DNA of 64,000 bases, from positions 62,001 to 126,000 of the forward strand of contig NZ_JNJA01000003.1 in the NCBI RefSeq assembly GCF_000702665.1, read 5' to 3'. A model generated the notes under the pieces. It saw nothing but the letters and a program-made list of their open reading frames with translations. It had not been told where the DNA came from and did not search any database. The position numbers and the translations under genes were made by a program. This stretch comes from Solidesulfovibrio alcoholivorans DSM 5433 (GTDB lineage: Bacteria; Desulfobacterota; Desulfovibrionia; Desulfovibrionales; Desulfovibrionaceae). Below, in pieces: positions 29,836 through 40,275 of this stretch (position 1 is its first letter; every line of letters begins with the position of its first letter).

Positions 29836-32800
29836 ATGCCCGAGGCCGGCTACAAAGTAACAATTTCGACTTCCGAGGGGCGCGCCGAGGTCGGCTCGCT
29901 GCGCCAGTCTATGGACTCCTTGACGGATGCAACCAAGCGATCCGCCGAGCAGCAGGCGCAGTGGAATGTCCGCATGGCCCAGCAAGACGTCATCAAAGGC
30001 GTCACTGGGGCTATCGGGGTCTACCGGAAAGCCGTCGAAGACCTCGCAAAAATCCAGGGCGTTGCCGAGAAGGAAGTCAAGGCCCTTGGCGATCGGGCTG
30101 CACAGAACGCGGCCCAAATGCGCGAGGCCGCTTCCGGCACAAGCATCCTGACACAGTCTTTCGGGACACTGGTTACGCAAGTCACGGCCCTGGCTGGGGC
30201 TTATGTCTCCCTGCGCGGCGCTTCGGCCTTCATCGCTGAGTCCACCACCCAGGCCGCCCGTTATGACACGCTCGGCGTCGTCATGCACACGGTCGGAGAA
30301 AACGCCGGCTACGCGGCCTCGGAGCTCAATACCTACCAGACTTCCCTGGAGCGCACGGGCATTTCCATGCTGGCCTCCCGCCAGTCCGTCTCGCAGATGA
30401 TCCAGGCGCAGATGGATCTTTCGTCCGCTACGAAGCTGGCCCGGTCCGCCCAGGACGCCGCCGTCATCGGCAACATCAATTCCTCGGAAGCCTTCGGCCG
30501 GATGACCACGGCCATCCAGACGGCGCAGCCGGAAATGCTGCGCACCATGGGCATCATCGTCAATTTTGACGAAGCCTATCGGAAATACGCCCGCACCATT
30601 TCCACCACCACGGATGCGCTTACCGAAAACCAGAAGATGCAGGCCCGCGTTTCCGCGACCATGGAGGCGACGAGAGCGATTGCCGGGGCTTATGATTCGG
30701 CCATGGGGACAGCGGGGAAGCAAGCGCTCTCTCTGGAGCGGTATTGGGAGAATTTCAAAGTCGATCTGGGTAAATCGTTTCAGCCTGCTTACAAATCTCT
30801 CATCGAGGGAACAACAGAAGCTCTGAAGGATTTCACGGTAGTTGTAAAAGACAAGTCCTTTCAGGAGAGCATGAGGCAGTGGGCTGACAGCCTTGGCACT
30901 GTTGCGAAAGCCATGGTTGAGATAGCGAAATGGGCTGGAATACGTTCCCAGGTCGGCACGCTTACTGAAGGGAAAAAACTTCTTGATGAAGGTCGCGTTG
31001 GTACAGACTGGTGGAAAGAGTTTACCAGCGGTGACCTTCTCGATTTTTCGGGGAAAAACAGCTGGAGCGGCTACAATAACGCCCTGAAACGGCAACAGAT
31101 GGTCGACGAGGCCAAGAAAGGCCTTGAGGCCCAGCGCCGTGACTGGCTTGCCCTCAATTGGGGCTACGTCCCTGGCGAGACCTCTGCCCCTGGCGATTCT
31201 CCCTACACCTCCGATATCCCGAAATCCGGCGAAATCGGCAAGCTCTACCAAGCCCAGCAGACACGCGAGGCCTACGACCTCAAAGACACCATCTCCAGGT
31301 ATCTCGAGAAAAACAAGGGATACCAGTCAACGTCCGACCTCCTCGATGAGGCCACCAAGACATGGACCGGTGAGCGCGCCAACGCCTCCCGGGCACAATC
31401 TCTGGCCCAGGCCATGGGCGATTCGCAAATGTACGCCGACGCCCAGAAGATGCAGGCTGAAGCGGACCAGAAGCTTATCGAGACGCGCCGGCAGCTCCTC
31501 AAGGTCAACGAGGACATGCGGCGGTCGATTCAGTCCATGGCATCCTCTGTTCAGGCCGAACAGGCCGAGCTTGCCGGGGACAAATACCTTTCCGAGCGCA
31601 TCAAGGCTGTCCAGTCCTACCGGGACGAGCTCGCGCAACTCACGGACCGCATGGCCACCTACAAGGGCGAGGATAAGGATGCTCTGGAGTCATCCGGCCG
31701 CCGGTGGGTTCAAGAAAAACTTCGCATCTCCGAAGCCCGCATCGAACTCGACCGATGGAAAGACACCCTCTCCACGGTCGGCGACCTCATGTCCGACCTT
31801 GGCCGTCTGTCCGGCTCCCCGGAGGCCTCCTACCAGGGGGCCATGTTCAAGCTCAAGGCGCAGTACCAGGACGCCTCCGATCAGGCCAAGGCCCTGGGCA
31901 TCAGCCAGGACCTTGTCGATCAGGCCTACACGCTCAAGGCCCGGGAAGCGTGGCAAGAGTCCTACAAGGGCCTCACCACCATCGACGGCAGCGCCTTCGA
32001 CGCCCGCCGAGCCATGCTCTCGCGCGAGGTCGAGGACTTCCGCAAGGCCGGCGCGGACGAAACCGCCCTTCGCATCTACGCAGCCCAGAAAGCCGAGGAC
32101 ATCGCCCGAGACGAACTCCAGACCCGGCAGGCCTACGCCGGCAGCTTCACGGATTTCCTGCGCGGACAGGTCAACATCGAGCTTGGCCTGTACCAGGGCG
32201 CACACAGCCGGGAGCTTCAGGAGTGGCAGGACTACTACAACGACCTGAAGCAGCTCGGCCAGGGCTGGATGGATACCATGAAGTCCGGCCTCGTGGACCT
32301 CATTGACGGGGCTGTGACCGGAAAAGGCGAGGACGCCTGGAAGAACATGCTGGCCAACATGCGGCGGCAGTTCATCCAGTTCGCCGTGGACCTCGCCATG
32401 GATTGGGCCAAGGCGAACGTGTTCAAGCCGGCGCTCGGGGGCATGCTCGGCATCAGCAGCAACGAGACGGCCACGAAGACAGTCGAGGGTGCGGCCCGCG
32501 GGCTCGCCTCCCAGGCCGTCAGCGCGCCGAGCAGCGAATCCGTTTTGGCCTGGCTCGGCCAGGGTGTGCCGACCTACACGCCGTCGTTGGCCGAGGAAAT
32601 CACAGCCCCGGCGAAGCAGGCGGCGGGAGCCGTCAGCAAGGCAACCGGCGGCATGTCCGCCTACCTCCCCGAAATCAAAAAGGCGGCCGACTGGTACGGC
32701 CTGCCCCCACAGCTCATCCAATCGATGGTCTACCACGAGAGCCGGGGCAACCCCAATGCCGTCTCGGGCAAGGGGGCCATGGGGCTCATGCAGCTCATGC

Positions 32801-35800
32801 CCGGCACAGCCCGGGAAATGGGCGTGGATGCCGCCAACCCCGTGGAGAATATCTGGGGCGGCACGAAGTTCCTGGCCATGATGAAGGAGCGTTATGGGGG
32901 CGACCTGAACAAGGCTCTTGCTGCTTATAACGCCGGCCCTGGAGCGGTTGACGCAGGCACGGTCCCGTCCTCCACGTGGAAATACAACGAAAAAGTTTTT
33001 GCGGATGCCGTGGCTTACCGGAGCCATGGCGCGGCAGACCTTTCTTCCGTCGCCGCCCTCCCGGGGCATCATCTCGAGAAGCTGAACCAGACCTTTGCCG
33101 ACAGCCTTGGGAGCATGGCCAAGGACTTCGAACAGATCACGGGCGAAAAGCTCCGCCTCACGGATGGATTCCGCACCCGGGCGCAGCAGGAGGAGGCGTA
33201 CCGGAACAAGCCCAATCTGGCAGCCCGGCCTGGCTACTCCATGCACGAATACGGCTATGCCGTGGACATCGATTCCGCGCAGGCCAAACAGGTCATTGAC
33301 CTCATCAACCAGGGAAGGCTGGATGCCCACGGCCTGGATTATTTGCGTGGGCGCACCAAAACCGAGCCCTGGCATTGGCAACTCGCAGAAACATACTCGC
33401 GCCAGGAGGAAATCAGGAACGGCTCGTTTGTCGCTGGCTCCCAGCCCTACGGACCCGCCGGCGAGGAAGGCACACGCGCCGTCGCCTCGGCCGCCTCCTC
33501 CTACGGCCTGCTCGGCGTCAACTTCGGCCAGCTTGGCGCGCAGTCGATCCTTTCCAAGATCGACACGCGGGGCGGCATCTATTCGGCCCTGACCGGCGAC
33601 AGCGCCTCCTACGCCTGGAACACCTCGAACGTCACACAGGCCAGCGACATGGGCTCCTCGTTCTGGACCGCGCCCACCGGCTCGAACGTGTGGGACGTCT
33701 CCACCTCTTCGAGCGCCCTTTCCGGCCTGTCGTCCACCGACGCCACCACGGCCGCCAAGCTGGTGGCCATGGGCATGTCGCCGGATCAGGCGGTCACGCT
33801 GGTCACGGGCGCGTCCGGCGGCTCCTCGACTGCCCAGGCCGTCAACAGCCAGACGGCCCAGCAGGGGACGAACTTTAACGCTTCGGATTTGCTCAAGAAC
33901 GCCGGGAGCGGCTCATGGGTGGACTCGCTCAACCAGTGGGGATTTGAAAATCTCGGCATCGGCAGCATCACCGGCGAGCAGGTTGGGAACTCTGTCCCCG
34001 CCTTCCAGGGCATGAACGCCACAGGCTGGACCGGATCGACGGCCGGTCTTGGCACCATCGCCGCGGGCGCCCTAACCGGGGCGACCACGGGCTTTGGCAT
34101 TTCGAGCCTCATCTACCCGAACGGCACCGGGACCATGGGCGGTACGCTCGGCGGCCTTGCTGGCGGCGCGCTTGGCTCGGCCCTGCTCGGCAGCACCATC
34201 GGCGGCCCCATTGGCGGCATTGTCGGTGGCCTGCTCGGGTCCGTCCTGGGCGGCAGCGAAACCAAAACGACCGAGAAGACGGGGTCGGGCGTAACCGTCA
34301 ACATCACCAACGGCAACGTCTCCCAGCAGGGCTACAGCACCTACCGCACGACCACGTCGGGCATGTTCGGCTCGACCAGCACGAGCCATTCCAAAAGCTA
34401 CGACACCGTAGGTGATCCGGAGCTTGAATCGGCCTTCCGGTCGGCGCTCGATTCTTACACGGCGCAGAACTGGCGATCCTCGGTCAACATGGGGATTTCG
34501 ACCTCGGCGCTCAAGTCTTTTTCGTTCCCGTTCGACTTCGACATCGACTCGGAAAATGCCAGCTTTGCGGCAAAGGCCGTGGCCAACTATCAGGCCTACC
34601 AAATCCTGGATTCGGCAGGGATTCGGGGAGAAGTGGACGATGTGCTCAAGAGCGGCGAAGTCTACGTAGACGCGCTCAAGCGCATTTCCGACGCATACAA
34701 CGCCGGCTCCATCGCGGCGGCTGCCGCCGGCACCAGCCTGGAGAAGCTGTCCGGCACCGTATCCACGGTTTTCCAGGGGGATTGGTTCTCCGACGTGGCC
34801 GACCTCCTTGGCGGCACGAGCCAAGCCAGCAGCGCTTTTTCGACCTATGTCCAATACGGCCTCTCCAAGACCCAGGCTGTGGATTACGCCCTTTCCGCCT
34901 ATGCCGGCGGGGCCGGATCGGCCATCGCACAGATGGGCGACGCTTCCGTCAACATGGGGAACTTCTGGGGCAAGTACCAGGAGGCCATGAACACCGGGAA
35001 CATGAGCGCCGACCAGTTCGCGCTCTGGGCCAACGCCGCTTCCTACATGTCCTCCTACTCGGACACGCAGTATCAGGCGCTCGACCTCATGCAGACGATC
35101 AACAACGTCCGCATTGCCCAGCTCAAGGAAGAAATCACCGAGGTCCAGAACGTCAAGGTCATGGTGGACGGGCTGAATACGTCCGTATCTTCGGCCTATT
35201 CCACCTACAAAAACTTGTACGACACGCTGACGTCCTCGGTCCAGTCGATCACGTGGAGCTCGTCGCTTTCCACGAACACGCCTACGGCGACATTCAAGCA
35301 GCAGCAAGCCTACTATAACCAACTAAAAGCCAAGGTACAGGGCGAAGATTCGAGCAGCCTTACCTATTCGTCGGACGTCTCGAAGTTGTCGAGCTTCAGC
35401 CAGACGTATTTGCAGACGGCGAAATCGTACTACGGCGCGTCGTCACAATACTACAAGATTTACAATGAAGTGACTGGGACTCTTACTAACCTTCAGTCTT
35501 CAACCAAAACCGAGCTCGATTACCTCTCCGAGCAATTGCAGGCTCAATACACGGTCATCAACCAGAATCAGGCACAGATCGACCAGTTAACCCTGGCCAA
35601 CACGAACCTCCAGATCCTCGGGGCCGGGCTGGATGGGCTCGGCACGGACATCTCGAGCGGCCTCTCCGCGATTCTTTCGTCCATGGGCTCGTCTTACGAG
35701 TCCACATGGGAAAGCTCTGTTGCCTCGGCCATGCAGGCCTACGCCGACGCCTATGCCGCCACCACGGCTTCCCTGTCCACGACAGCCACGGTGGACACGT

Positions 35801-36129
35801 CGTCCCTCACCAGCACGGACTGGTCGTCGCTCTCCTCACTGACCGGCTACGCCACGGGCGGCGACCCCGCGGCCGGGGAATGGGCCTACGTGGGCGAGAG
35901 CGGCCCCGAACTCGTGCGATTTGGCAAGGACGCCCGAGTCTACAACGCCAACGAGACGAAAGCGATCCTGGCGGCCAAGGACGGCGGCAGCAAGGCGACC
36001 GTGGCCGCGTTGCAGCAGAACATGCAGGTCCTTGGGGCCGGCTTCTCGGCGCTCATGACCAAATTCGACGCGCTCATTTCCGAGAACAGACAGATGCGGA
36101 TTGTGGCCGAGCGGCAGAGGGCGAAATGA
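29836..36129 (+). CDS. Tail tape measure protein with transglycosylase and M15 peptidase domains
   Basis: 2,097 residues, which fixes tail length and carries cell-wall enzymes. Residues 1-920 are largely helical. At about 943-1040 is a soluble lytic transglycosylase domain: MVYHESRGNPNAVSGKGAMG with catalytic Glu 968, MQLMPGTAREMG and ALAAYNAGPGAV. At about 1,106-1,190 is an M15/VanY-like peptidase: LRLTDGFRTRAQQEEAY, zinc ligands H1137 and D1144 (HEYGYAVD) and H1180 (EPWHWQL). Residues about 1,430-1,472 form a glycine zipper (GGPIGGIVGGLLGSVLGG), likely membrane-active. The C-terminus has the tape-measure-type GESGPELVRF. The product overlaps the next start by ATGA. Confidence 0.93.
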   Translation: MPEAGYKVTISTSEGRAEVGSLRQSMDSLTDATKRSAEQQAQWNVRMAQQDVIKGVTGAIGVYRKAVEDLAKIQGVAEKEVKALGDRAAQNAAQMREAASGTSILTQSFGTLVTQVTALAGAYVSLRGASAFIAESTTQAARYDTLGVVMHTVGENAGYAASELNTYQTSLERTGISMLASRQSVSQMIQAQMDLSSATKLARSAQDAAVIGNINSSEAFGRMTTAIQTAQPEMLRTMGIIVNFDEAYRKYARTISTTTDALTENQKMQARVSATMEATRAIAGAYDSAMGTAGKQALSLERYWENFKVDLGKSFQPAYKSLIEGTTEALKDFTVVVKDKSFQESMRQWADSLGTVAKAMVEIAKWAGIRSQVGTLTEGKKLLDEGRVGTDWWKEFTSGDLLDFSGKNSWSGYNNALKRQQMVDEAKKGLEAQRRDWLALNWGYVPGETSAPGDSPYTSDIPKSGEIGKLYQAQQTREAYDLKDTISRYLEKNKGYQSTSDLLDEATKTWTGERANASRAQSLAQAMGDSQMYADAQKMQAEADQKLIETRRQLLKVNEDMRRSIQSMASSVQAEQAELAGDKYLSERIKAVQSYRDELAQLTDRMATYKGEDKDALESSGRRWVQEKLRISEARIELDRWKDTLSTVGDLMSDLGRLSGSPEASYQGAMFKLKAQYQDASDQAKALGISQDLVDQAYTLKAREAWQESYKGLTTIDGSAFDARRAMLSREVEDFRKAGADETALRIYAAQKAEDIARDELQTRQAYAGSFTDFLRGQVNIELGLYQGAHSRELQEWQDYYNDLKQLGQGWMDTMKSGLVDLIDGAVTGKGEDAWKNMLANMRRQFIQFAVDLAMDWAKANVFKPALGGMLGISSNETATKTVEGAARGLASQAVSAPSSESVLAWLGQGVPTYTPSLAEEITAPAKQAAGAVSKATGGMSAYLPEIKKAADWYGLPPQLIQSMVYHESRGNPNAVSGKGAMGLMQLMPGTAREMGVDAANPVENIWGGTKFLAMMKERYGGDLNKALAAYNAGPGAVDAGTVPSSTWKYNEKVFADAVAYRSHGAADLSSVAALPGHHLEKLNQTFADSLGSMAKDFEQITGEKLRLTDGFRTRAQQEEAYRNKPNLAARPGYSMHEYGYAVDIDSAQAKQVIDLINQGRLDAHGLDYLRGRTKTEPWHWQLAETYSRQEEIRNGSFVAGSQPYGPAGEEGTRAVASAASSYGLLGVNFGQLGAQSILSKIDTRGGIYSALTGDSASYAWNTSNVTQASDMGSSFWTAPTGSNVWDVSTSSSALSGLSSTDATTAAKLVAMGMSPDQAVTLVTGASGGSSTAQAVNSQTAQQGTNFNASDLLKNAGSGSWVDSLNQWGFENLGIGSITGEQVGNSVPAFQGMNATGWTGSTAGLGTIAAGALTGATTGFGISSLIYPNGTGTMGGTLGGLAGGALGSALLGSTIGGPIGGIVGGLLGSVLGGSETKTTEKTGSGVTVNITNGNVSQQGYSTYRTTTSGMFGSTSTSHSKSYDTVGDPELESAFRSALDSYTAQNWRSSVNMGISTSALKSFSFPFDFDIDSENASFAAKAVANYQAYQILDSAGIRGEVDDVLKSGEVYVDALKRISDAYNAGSIAAAAAGTSLEKLSGTVSTVFQGDWFSDVADLLGGTSQASSAFSTYVQYGLSKTQAVDYALSAYAGGAGSAIAQMGDASVNMGNFWGKYQEAMNTGNMSADQFALWANAASYMSSYSDTQYQALDLMQTINNVRIAQLKEEITEVQNVKVMVDGLNTSVSSAYSTYKNLYDTLTSSVQSITWSSSLSTNTPTATFKQQQAYYNQLKAKVQGEDSSSLTYSSDVSKLSSFSQTYLQTAKSYYGASSQYYKIYNEVTGTLTNLQSSTKTELDYLSEQLQAQYTVINQNQAQIDQLTLANTNLQILGAGLDGLGTDISSGLSAILSSMGSSYESTWESSVASAMQAYADAYAATTASLSTTATVDTSSLTSTDWSSLSSLTGYATGGDPAAGEWAYVGESGPELVRFGKDARVYNANETKAILAAKDGGSKATVAALQQNMQVLGAGFSALMTKFDALISENRQMRIVAERQRAK

Positions 36130-38372
36130 TCGAGCTCATCAAGGTCTTTCTCATGGAGGTGACGGTCCTCAACCCCAAGACTCGCGAGCAGTCCATTCTG
36201 CACTTCTCTTCGGGCGGCGGCGGCTATGTGACCGACCCGACCGATAACCCTGCCAACACGTGGTATGAGCCCCGGATCAAGATCCCCCTGAATTGGGAAT
36301 CCAAGGTCTTCTCGGATGGGCTCACCGCCGGCGGCGGCGACGGCGGGTACGGCACAGCGCAACTGATGAACCATGATGGTTTTTTTGACGACTTCATGGG
36401 GCACTGCTTTGACGGCCAGCAGGTGCGTCTGCTCCTGGGTTGGAATGGGAATCCCTATTCGACGTTCGCGGTCATCCTGACCGGCGTCATGTGCCAGCCG
36501 GAATTTACCTGGAACTACTGTAACATCAAGATCAGGGACTACTCCAAGTATTTCGACAAGGCCCTGAGCCAATACGTCTACCTGGGCAACAACGTCGCAG
36601 GGGCCGGCATCGAGGGGACCACGGACGACCTCATGGGCAAGACCAAGCCTCTTGCCTTCGGCCGCTGCTTCAACGTGACGCCGGCCAATGTCTCGGCCTC
36701 ATATATGCTCTATCAGGTCCACAACGGACCAATCAAAGCCGTGGACGCGGTCTACACGGACGCCGTGGCGCTCTCGCTCGACACGGCCCATGGCGGCGAC
36801 GGCAGCGGCGGGGCTGGCGATTTTGCCAGCATCGCTTCCTTGACGGCGGCCGACATCAGCGAGGGCACTTTTCAGACGTGCCTGGCCAAGGGGATTTTTA
36901 AAATCGCCGGCAGCGTCAGTTCCGGCATCACGGCCGACGTGCGCGGCTGCGCCCGGGGCGGCGTCTACGTGAACACGGTCGCCGGCATCCTGCGCCGGAT
37001 CGTCGAGAGCTACGTTCGGCGCAAGCGCACGAACCTTTGCCCCAAAAGCGAGACATTCTCGGACTCCGGTTGGGTGGTCACGGGCATGGTCAAGGGAACC
37101 GCGGCTCCGACGCCGCCCCGAGTCGGTATGGGGACCATGCGCCTCACCGAGGATACCAGCACGGGCACGCACGGCCTTTCGCGCATTCTCGACCTGTCTA
37201 CGGGCATGTATGCCGAGTCCATATTCATCCTCCCGGACGTGAACCGGAAACTGGTCCGCGTCCGGCTCTCGAACCCGGCCAACGCCGCCAACAACTGCCT
37301 TGCTGACATCGACTTGGCTTCCGGGTCCGTTCTCGTCAAGGAGGCCAACGGAACGGCCGTGGGGCCGCAGTATGAGGCCACAGGCTTCATCACTGACGGC
37401 GGAGTCTACGCCGAGGAAGACGGCTGGTCTCGCGTCTGGGTGGCCGGCCAGCCGGACGAGACGTTTTCCTCCCTCAAAATGGAGGTCGTCCTCCTTTCTG
37501 GGACGCCATCGAGCTACGTCGAGAGTTATGTCGGGGACGGCGTGTCCGGCTGCTGCGTGGCCGGGGCACAGATCGACGCGGATTCCTCACCCACGCTTTA
37601 CACCGGCCCCACGGACACGGCCCCGGCCAGCGGCTACGACCCCGAGGTCGGCCCCGCGCTCAATGAGGCATCCTTCGCGGCCCTGGCCGCCTTGGGTTCT
37701 GCCGACTACGAGGTCGGCTACTTCATTCCCCCCGGGGACACGACGACCATTGCCGACGTAATGGCCGCTTTGGCAGCGTCGGCCGGCGTCTGGTGGGCCT
37801 TCAACCGCTCCGGAGAAATGATCGTGGGGCAACTGGCCCGGGCCGCGGCCGCAGCCTCGCCGGCGGCCACGTTCACGGCCTGTGAGATCATCCAGGATTC
37901 CTTCGACAGGAGCGCCCCCTACGACACGGACGACGGCGTGCAGGCCTACCGCGTGGCGCTCCAGGCGGTGAAGAACTGGACCACGCAACAGAAAAGCGCC
38001 GTGGCCACATTCCTCTGGACGGACAACCCGACACGCGTGGATTGGCTCGGGAAGGATTTCCGCGAGGTGCGAGCGGAGGATCTTACGACCCTGGCGAACC
38101 ATCCTCTCGCCTGCGAGATCCAGGTCACGACTTACATCACCAACCAGACGGACGCGCTTGCCGAGGCGAAGCGCCTGCTCGCCTACTACAGTGACCGCCT
38201 GGACCGGTTTTCGTTCAAGGTGCCGATGAGCGAGGCCGCTACGTTGGTGATCGGGGATGTTGTCGCCATCCAGTATGCGCGTTTCGGCCTTGATGCCGGC
38301 AAGAACTTCATCCTGGTCGGCATCACCGAAACGCACGAGATCGGCACGGCGACCCTGGAGGTGTTGGGGTAA
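36126..38372 (+). CDS. Tail hub / baseplate protein with inserted carbohydrate-binding-like domain
   Basis: 748 residues. The N-terminal part (MIELIKVFLMEVTVLNPKTR, then NWESKVFSDGLTAGG) and the C-terminal part (PLACEIQVTTYITNQTDALA, RFSFKVPMSEAATLVIGDVV) look like the hub domains of siphophage tail tips. Between about 295 and 515 is an inserted domain beginning RRKRTNLCPKSETFSDSGW and ending GDGVSGCCVAGAQID, a sugar-binding-type module also seen in the fibre gene at 40,276. It starts inside the stop of the tape measure gene. The frame is complete. Confidence 0.75.
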   Translation: MIELIKVFLMEVTVLNPKTREQSILHFSSGGGGYVTDPTDNPANTWYEPRIKIPLNWESKVFSDGLTAGGGDGGYGTAQLMNHDGFFDDFMGHCFDGQQVRLLLGWNGNPYSTFAVILTGVMCQPEFTWNYCNIKIRDYSKYFDKALSQYVYLGNNVAGAGIEGTTDDLMGKTKPLAFGRCFNVTPANVSASYMLYQVHNGPIKAVDAVYTDAVALSLDTAHGGDGSGGAGDFASIASLTAADISEGTFQTCLAKGIFKIAGSVSSGITADVRGCARGGVYVNTVAGILRRIVESYVRRKRTNLCPKSETFSDSGWVVTGMVKGTAAPTPPRVGMGTMRLTEDTSTGTHGLSRILDLSTGMYAESIFILPDVNRKLVRVRLSNPANAANNCLADIDLASGSVLVKEANGTAVGPQYEATGFITDGGVYAEEDGWSRVWVAGQPDETFSSLKMEVVLLSGTPSSYVESYVGDGVSGCCVAGAQIDADSSPTLYTGPTDTAPASGYDPEVGPALNEASFAALAALGSADYEVGYFIPPGDTTTIADVMAALAASAGVWWAFNRSGEMIVGQLARAAAAASPAATFTACEIIQDSFDRSAPYDTDDGVQAYRVALQAVKNWTTQQKSAVATFLWTDNPTRVDWLGKDFREVRAEDLTTLANHPLACEIQVTTYITNQTDALAEAKRLLAYYSDRLDRFSFKVPMSEAATLVIGDVVAIQYARFGLDAGKNFILVGITETHEIGTATLEVLG

Positions 38373-39283
38373 TGGCCAACTGCTTGATTTGCTACCCCAA
38401 CCATGCGGACTCGGGGACGTTGACTGGCGAGGGGTGGACCGAGGCGCTCCCTGTCACGAACTTGCAAACGCGGTTCCTGGGCCAGGTCGCCCGGACCACG
38501 AGAACCACCCTGTTCTCCCCTGCCGTCGCGCTCCCGGACGGCGACCAGTGTAGCGCCGTCATCCATGTCGATTTCGGCCGGCTGCGCTACCTGTCCGCTC
38601 TGGCTCTTTGCAATCACAACCTGACGCGCCGGGCGCAGGCGCGCGTTATTCTTTGGGCGGATGCCGCTCAAACAACAGTAAGAGAGGACTTCGGCTGGCA
38701 GCCCGTTTGGCCTCGATGGTTCGACACGGTCCAACTCCGCTGGGGGGATGACAACTTCTTATACGGTCAAGTTTCTGATGAGCAAATCGGACAGGTAAAG
38801 CGGATATACCTGTTTATGCTCAATTCAAACGGATTCGCAGCAAATGCCACAAGCGTTCAATACGCCAGCATATACCTTTCCGATAGCGAAAATGTGAAAG
38901 GGTATTTGGAGGCTGGACGCCTTTATATGGCCGAGGATTGGAGCCCTAGACACAACATGATTTACGGGGCGTCCCTCTCCTGGGTTGACCCTTCAATTGT
39001 TGATTCGGCTCTCGACGGGACGAAGTGGTTTGAAAAGCGGACAAAAAGCAGACTGGCAGTATTTCAGCTAAAATACATGCGGCCTGTCGAGGGCGTCAAT
39101 AAGGCGCTTCTTTTGACGCAGCTTGCCGGGATAACCGAAGACGTCTTGTATATTTTTGATCCCTCCGACGCGCAACTCATGCAGCAACGATCATTCGTTG
39201 GACGCCTGTCTGAACTGAGTCCGCTCGAATGGTGGATGTTTGGCCTCACTTCTATGGCATTCAAAATTGAGGAGACCATCTAA
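38372..39283 (+). CDS. Tail tip / fibre-associated protein (303 aa)
   Basis: 303 residues, beginning at a one-base overlap with the hub gene (TAATG). Predicted mostly beta: DQCSAVIHVDFGRLRYLSAL, ARVILWADAAQTTV, NVKGYLEAGRLYMAEDW and a C-terminal ELSPLEWWMFGLTSMAFKIE. The order after the hub gene suggests a tail-tip component linking hub and fibres. I do not recognise a named family. The second half is lower in GC. Confidence 0.65.
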   Translation: MANCLICYPNHADSGTLTGEGWTEALPVTNLQTRFLGQVARTTRTTLFSPAVALPDGDQCSAVIHVDFGRLRYLSALALCNHNLTRRAQARVILWADAAQTTVREDFGWQPVWPRWFDTVQLRWGDDNFLYGQVSDEQIGQVKRIYLFMLNSNGFAANATSVQYASIYLSDSENVKGYLEAGRLYMAEDWSPRHNMIYGASLSWVDPSIVDSALDGTKWFEKRTKSRLAVFQLKYMRPVEGVNKALLLTQLAGITEDVLYIFDPSDAQLMQQRSFVGRLSELSPLEWWMFGLTSMAFKIEETI

Positions 39284-40269
39284 TGGCTGTAACTCTTGCC
39301 GCCACCGCCAATGAAAGGTTATCCCTTGGCTATAATGGCACCGGAACTGGCTTGTGCGGCTACAACGGCCAGCCATACAACGGGACACTCAACCCCGGCG
39401 GCATGGATGGCAACGGCGTTGCGGTCAACTGGATCCACATGTGCGCCGACTTAGTCGAGCTTGGTATCATAACGGCCGCGCAAGCCACTCTCGCCGCCGC
39501 CGCCGCCGACCGCCAGCAAGCCTGGGGGCCAGTCTGGGCCGCCAACATGGGGACCGTCACATACGTCAACGCCACGCGCTGCACCGTCGATACGACCGGG
39601 ACAAACCTCACGGTGGGCACACACGTCCAGGCAGACTGCGGAGCGGACGGGTATAAATTCGGCGTCGTCTCTGGGGCCAGCGAGTCCGGTGGCGTCACGA
39701 CGGTCGATTTCTCGTGGTTTGGCGGCGGTGCGCTGACGTCGAATTTGAAATCCATCACGACCATCGACGAGTCGCGCATGGTCTACGTGGTAGACCTGGA
39801 GACGCCGGTTGCGGCTGCTGCCGGATCGGCTGCGACGGCGTTGGCGTCCAAAACCGCCGCCGCCGCCTCGCAGGTCGCCGCCGCATCATCCCAGGTTGCT
39901 GCCGCTGCGTCGGCCGCCCTCGCCGCCAGCTACGTTGCCGGAACCGACCCCGATCAGCTCGTGCGCGCGGGAGACCTGGGGACAGCCGCATGGGTTGACC
40001 AGACATGGCTTTATGCCGCGACGACATGGAACGCGCCATCAGTCGCCAGCGGGGCGCAAACATCCACGACTGTGGCCGTTCCCGGGGCGGACGTAGGAGA
40101 TTACGCATTAGTCTCTTGTGGTACGGCTCTATCGGGATTGGGGCTGCGCGGCGAGGTCACGGCCCAGGACGTGGTGACGCTCTACCTGTCCAACGTCACA
40201 GGCACCGCTGTTGATCTTGCGTCCGCCACCTACTACGTCGCCGTCCTCAAGCGCATTGCAGCGAGGTAA
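39283..40269 (+). CDS. Tail fibre-like protein with Ala-rich helical stalk (328 aa)
   Basis: 328 residues. The first part is Gly/Thr-rich (RLSLGYNGTGTGLCGYNGQP) and beta. At about 183-220 an Ala-rich segment (AGSAATALASKTAAAASQVA and onward) is a likely trimeric coiled-coil stalk. The last 95 residues are beta-rich and typical of fibre tips (STTVAVPGADVGDYALVSC). The start overlaps the previous stop. Receptor-contact role is inferred from position. Confidence 0.65.
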   Translation: MAVTLAATANERLSLGYNGTGTGLCGYNGQPYNGTLNPGGMDGNGVAVNWIHMCADLVELGIITAAQATLAAAAADRQQAWGPVWAANMGTVTYVNATRCTVDTTGTNLTVGTHVQADCGADGYKFGVVSGASESGGVTTVDFSWFGGGALTSNLKSITTIDESRMVYVVDLETPVAAAAGSAATALASKTAAAASQVAAASSQVAAAASAALAASYVAGTDPDQLVRAGDLGTAAWVDQTWLYAATTWNAPSVASGAQTSTTVAVPGADVGDYALVSCGTALSGLGLRGEVTAQDVVTLYLSNVTGTAVDLASATYYVAVLKRIAAR

Positions 40270-40275
40270 TGCAAT

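Noticed and set aside
31690..33381. 563-codon minus-strand frame inside the tape measure
   Set aside because: Mirror of the tape measure gene, which has recognisable domains on the plus strand.
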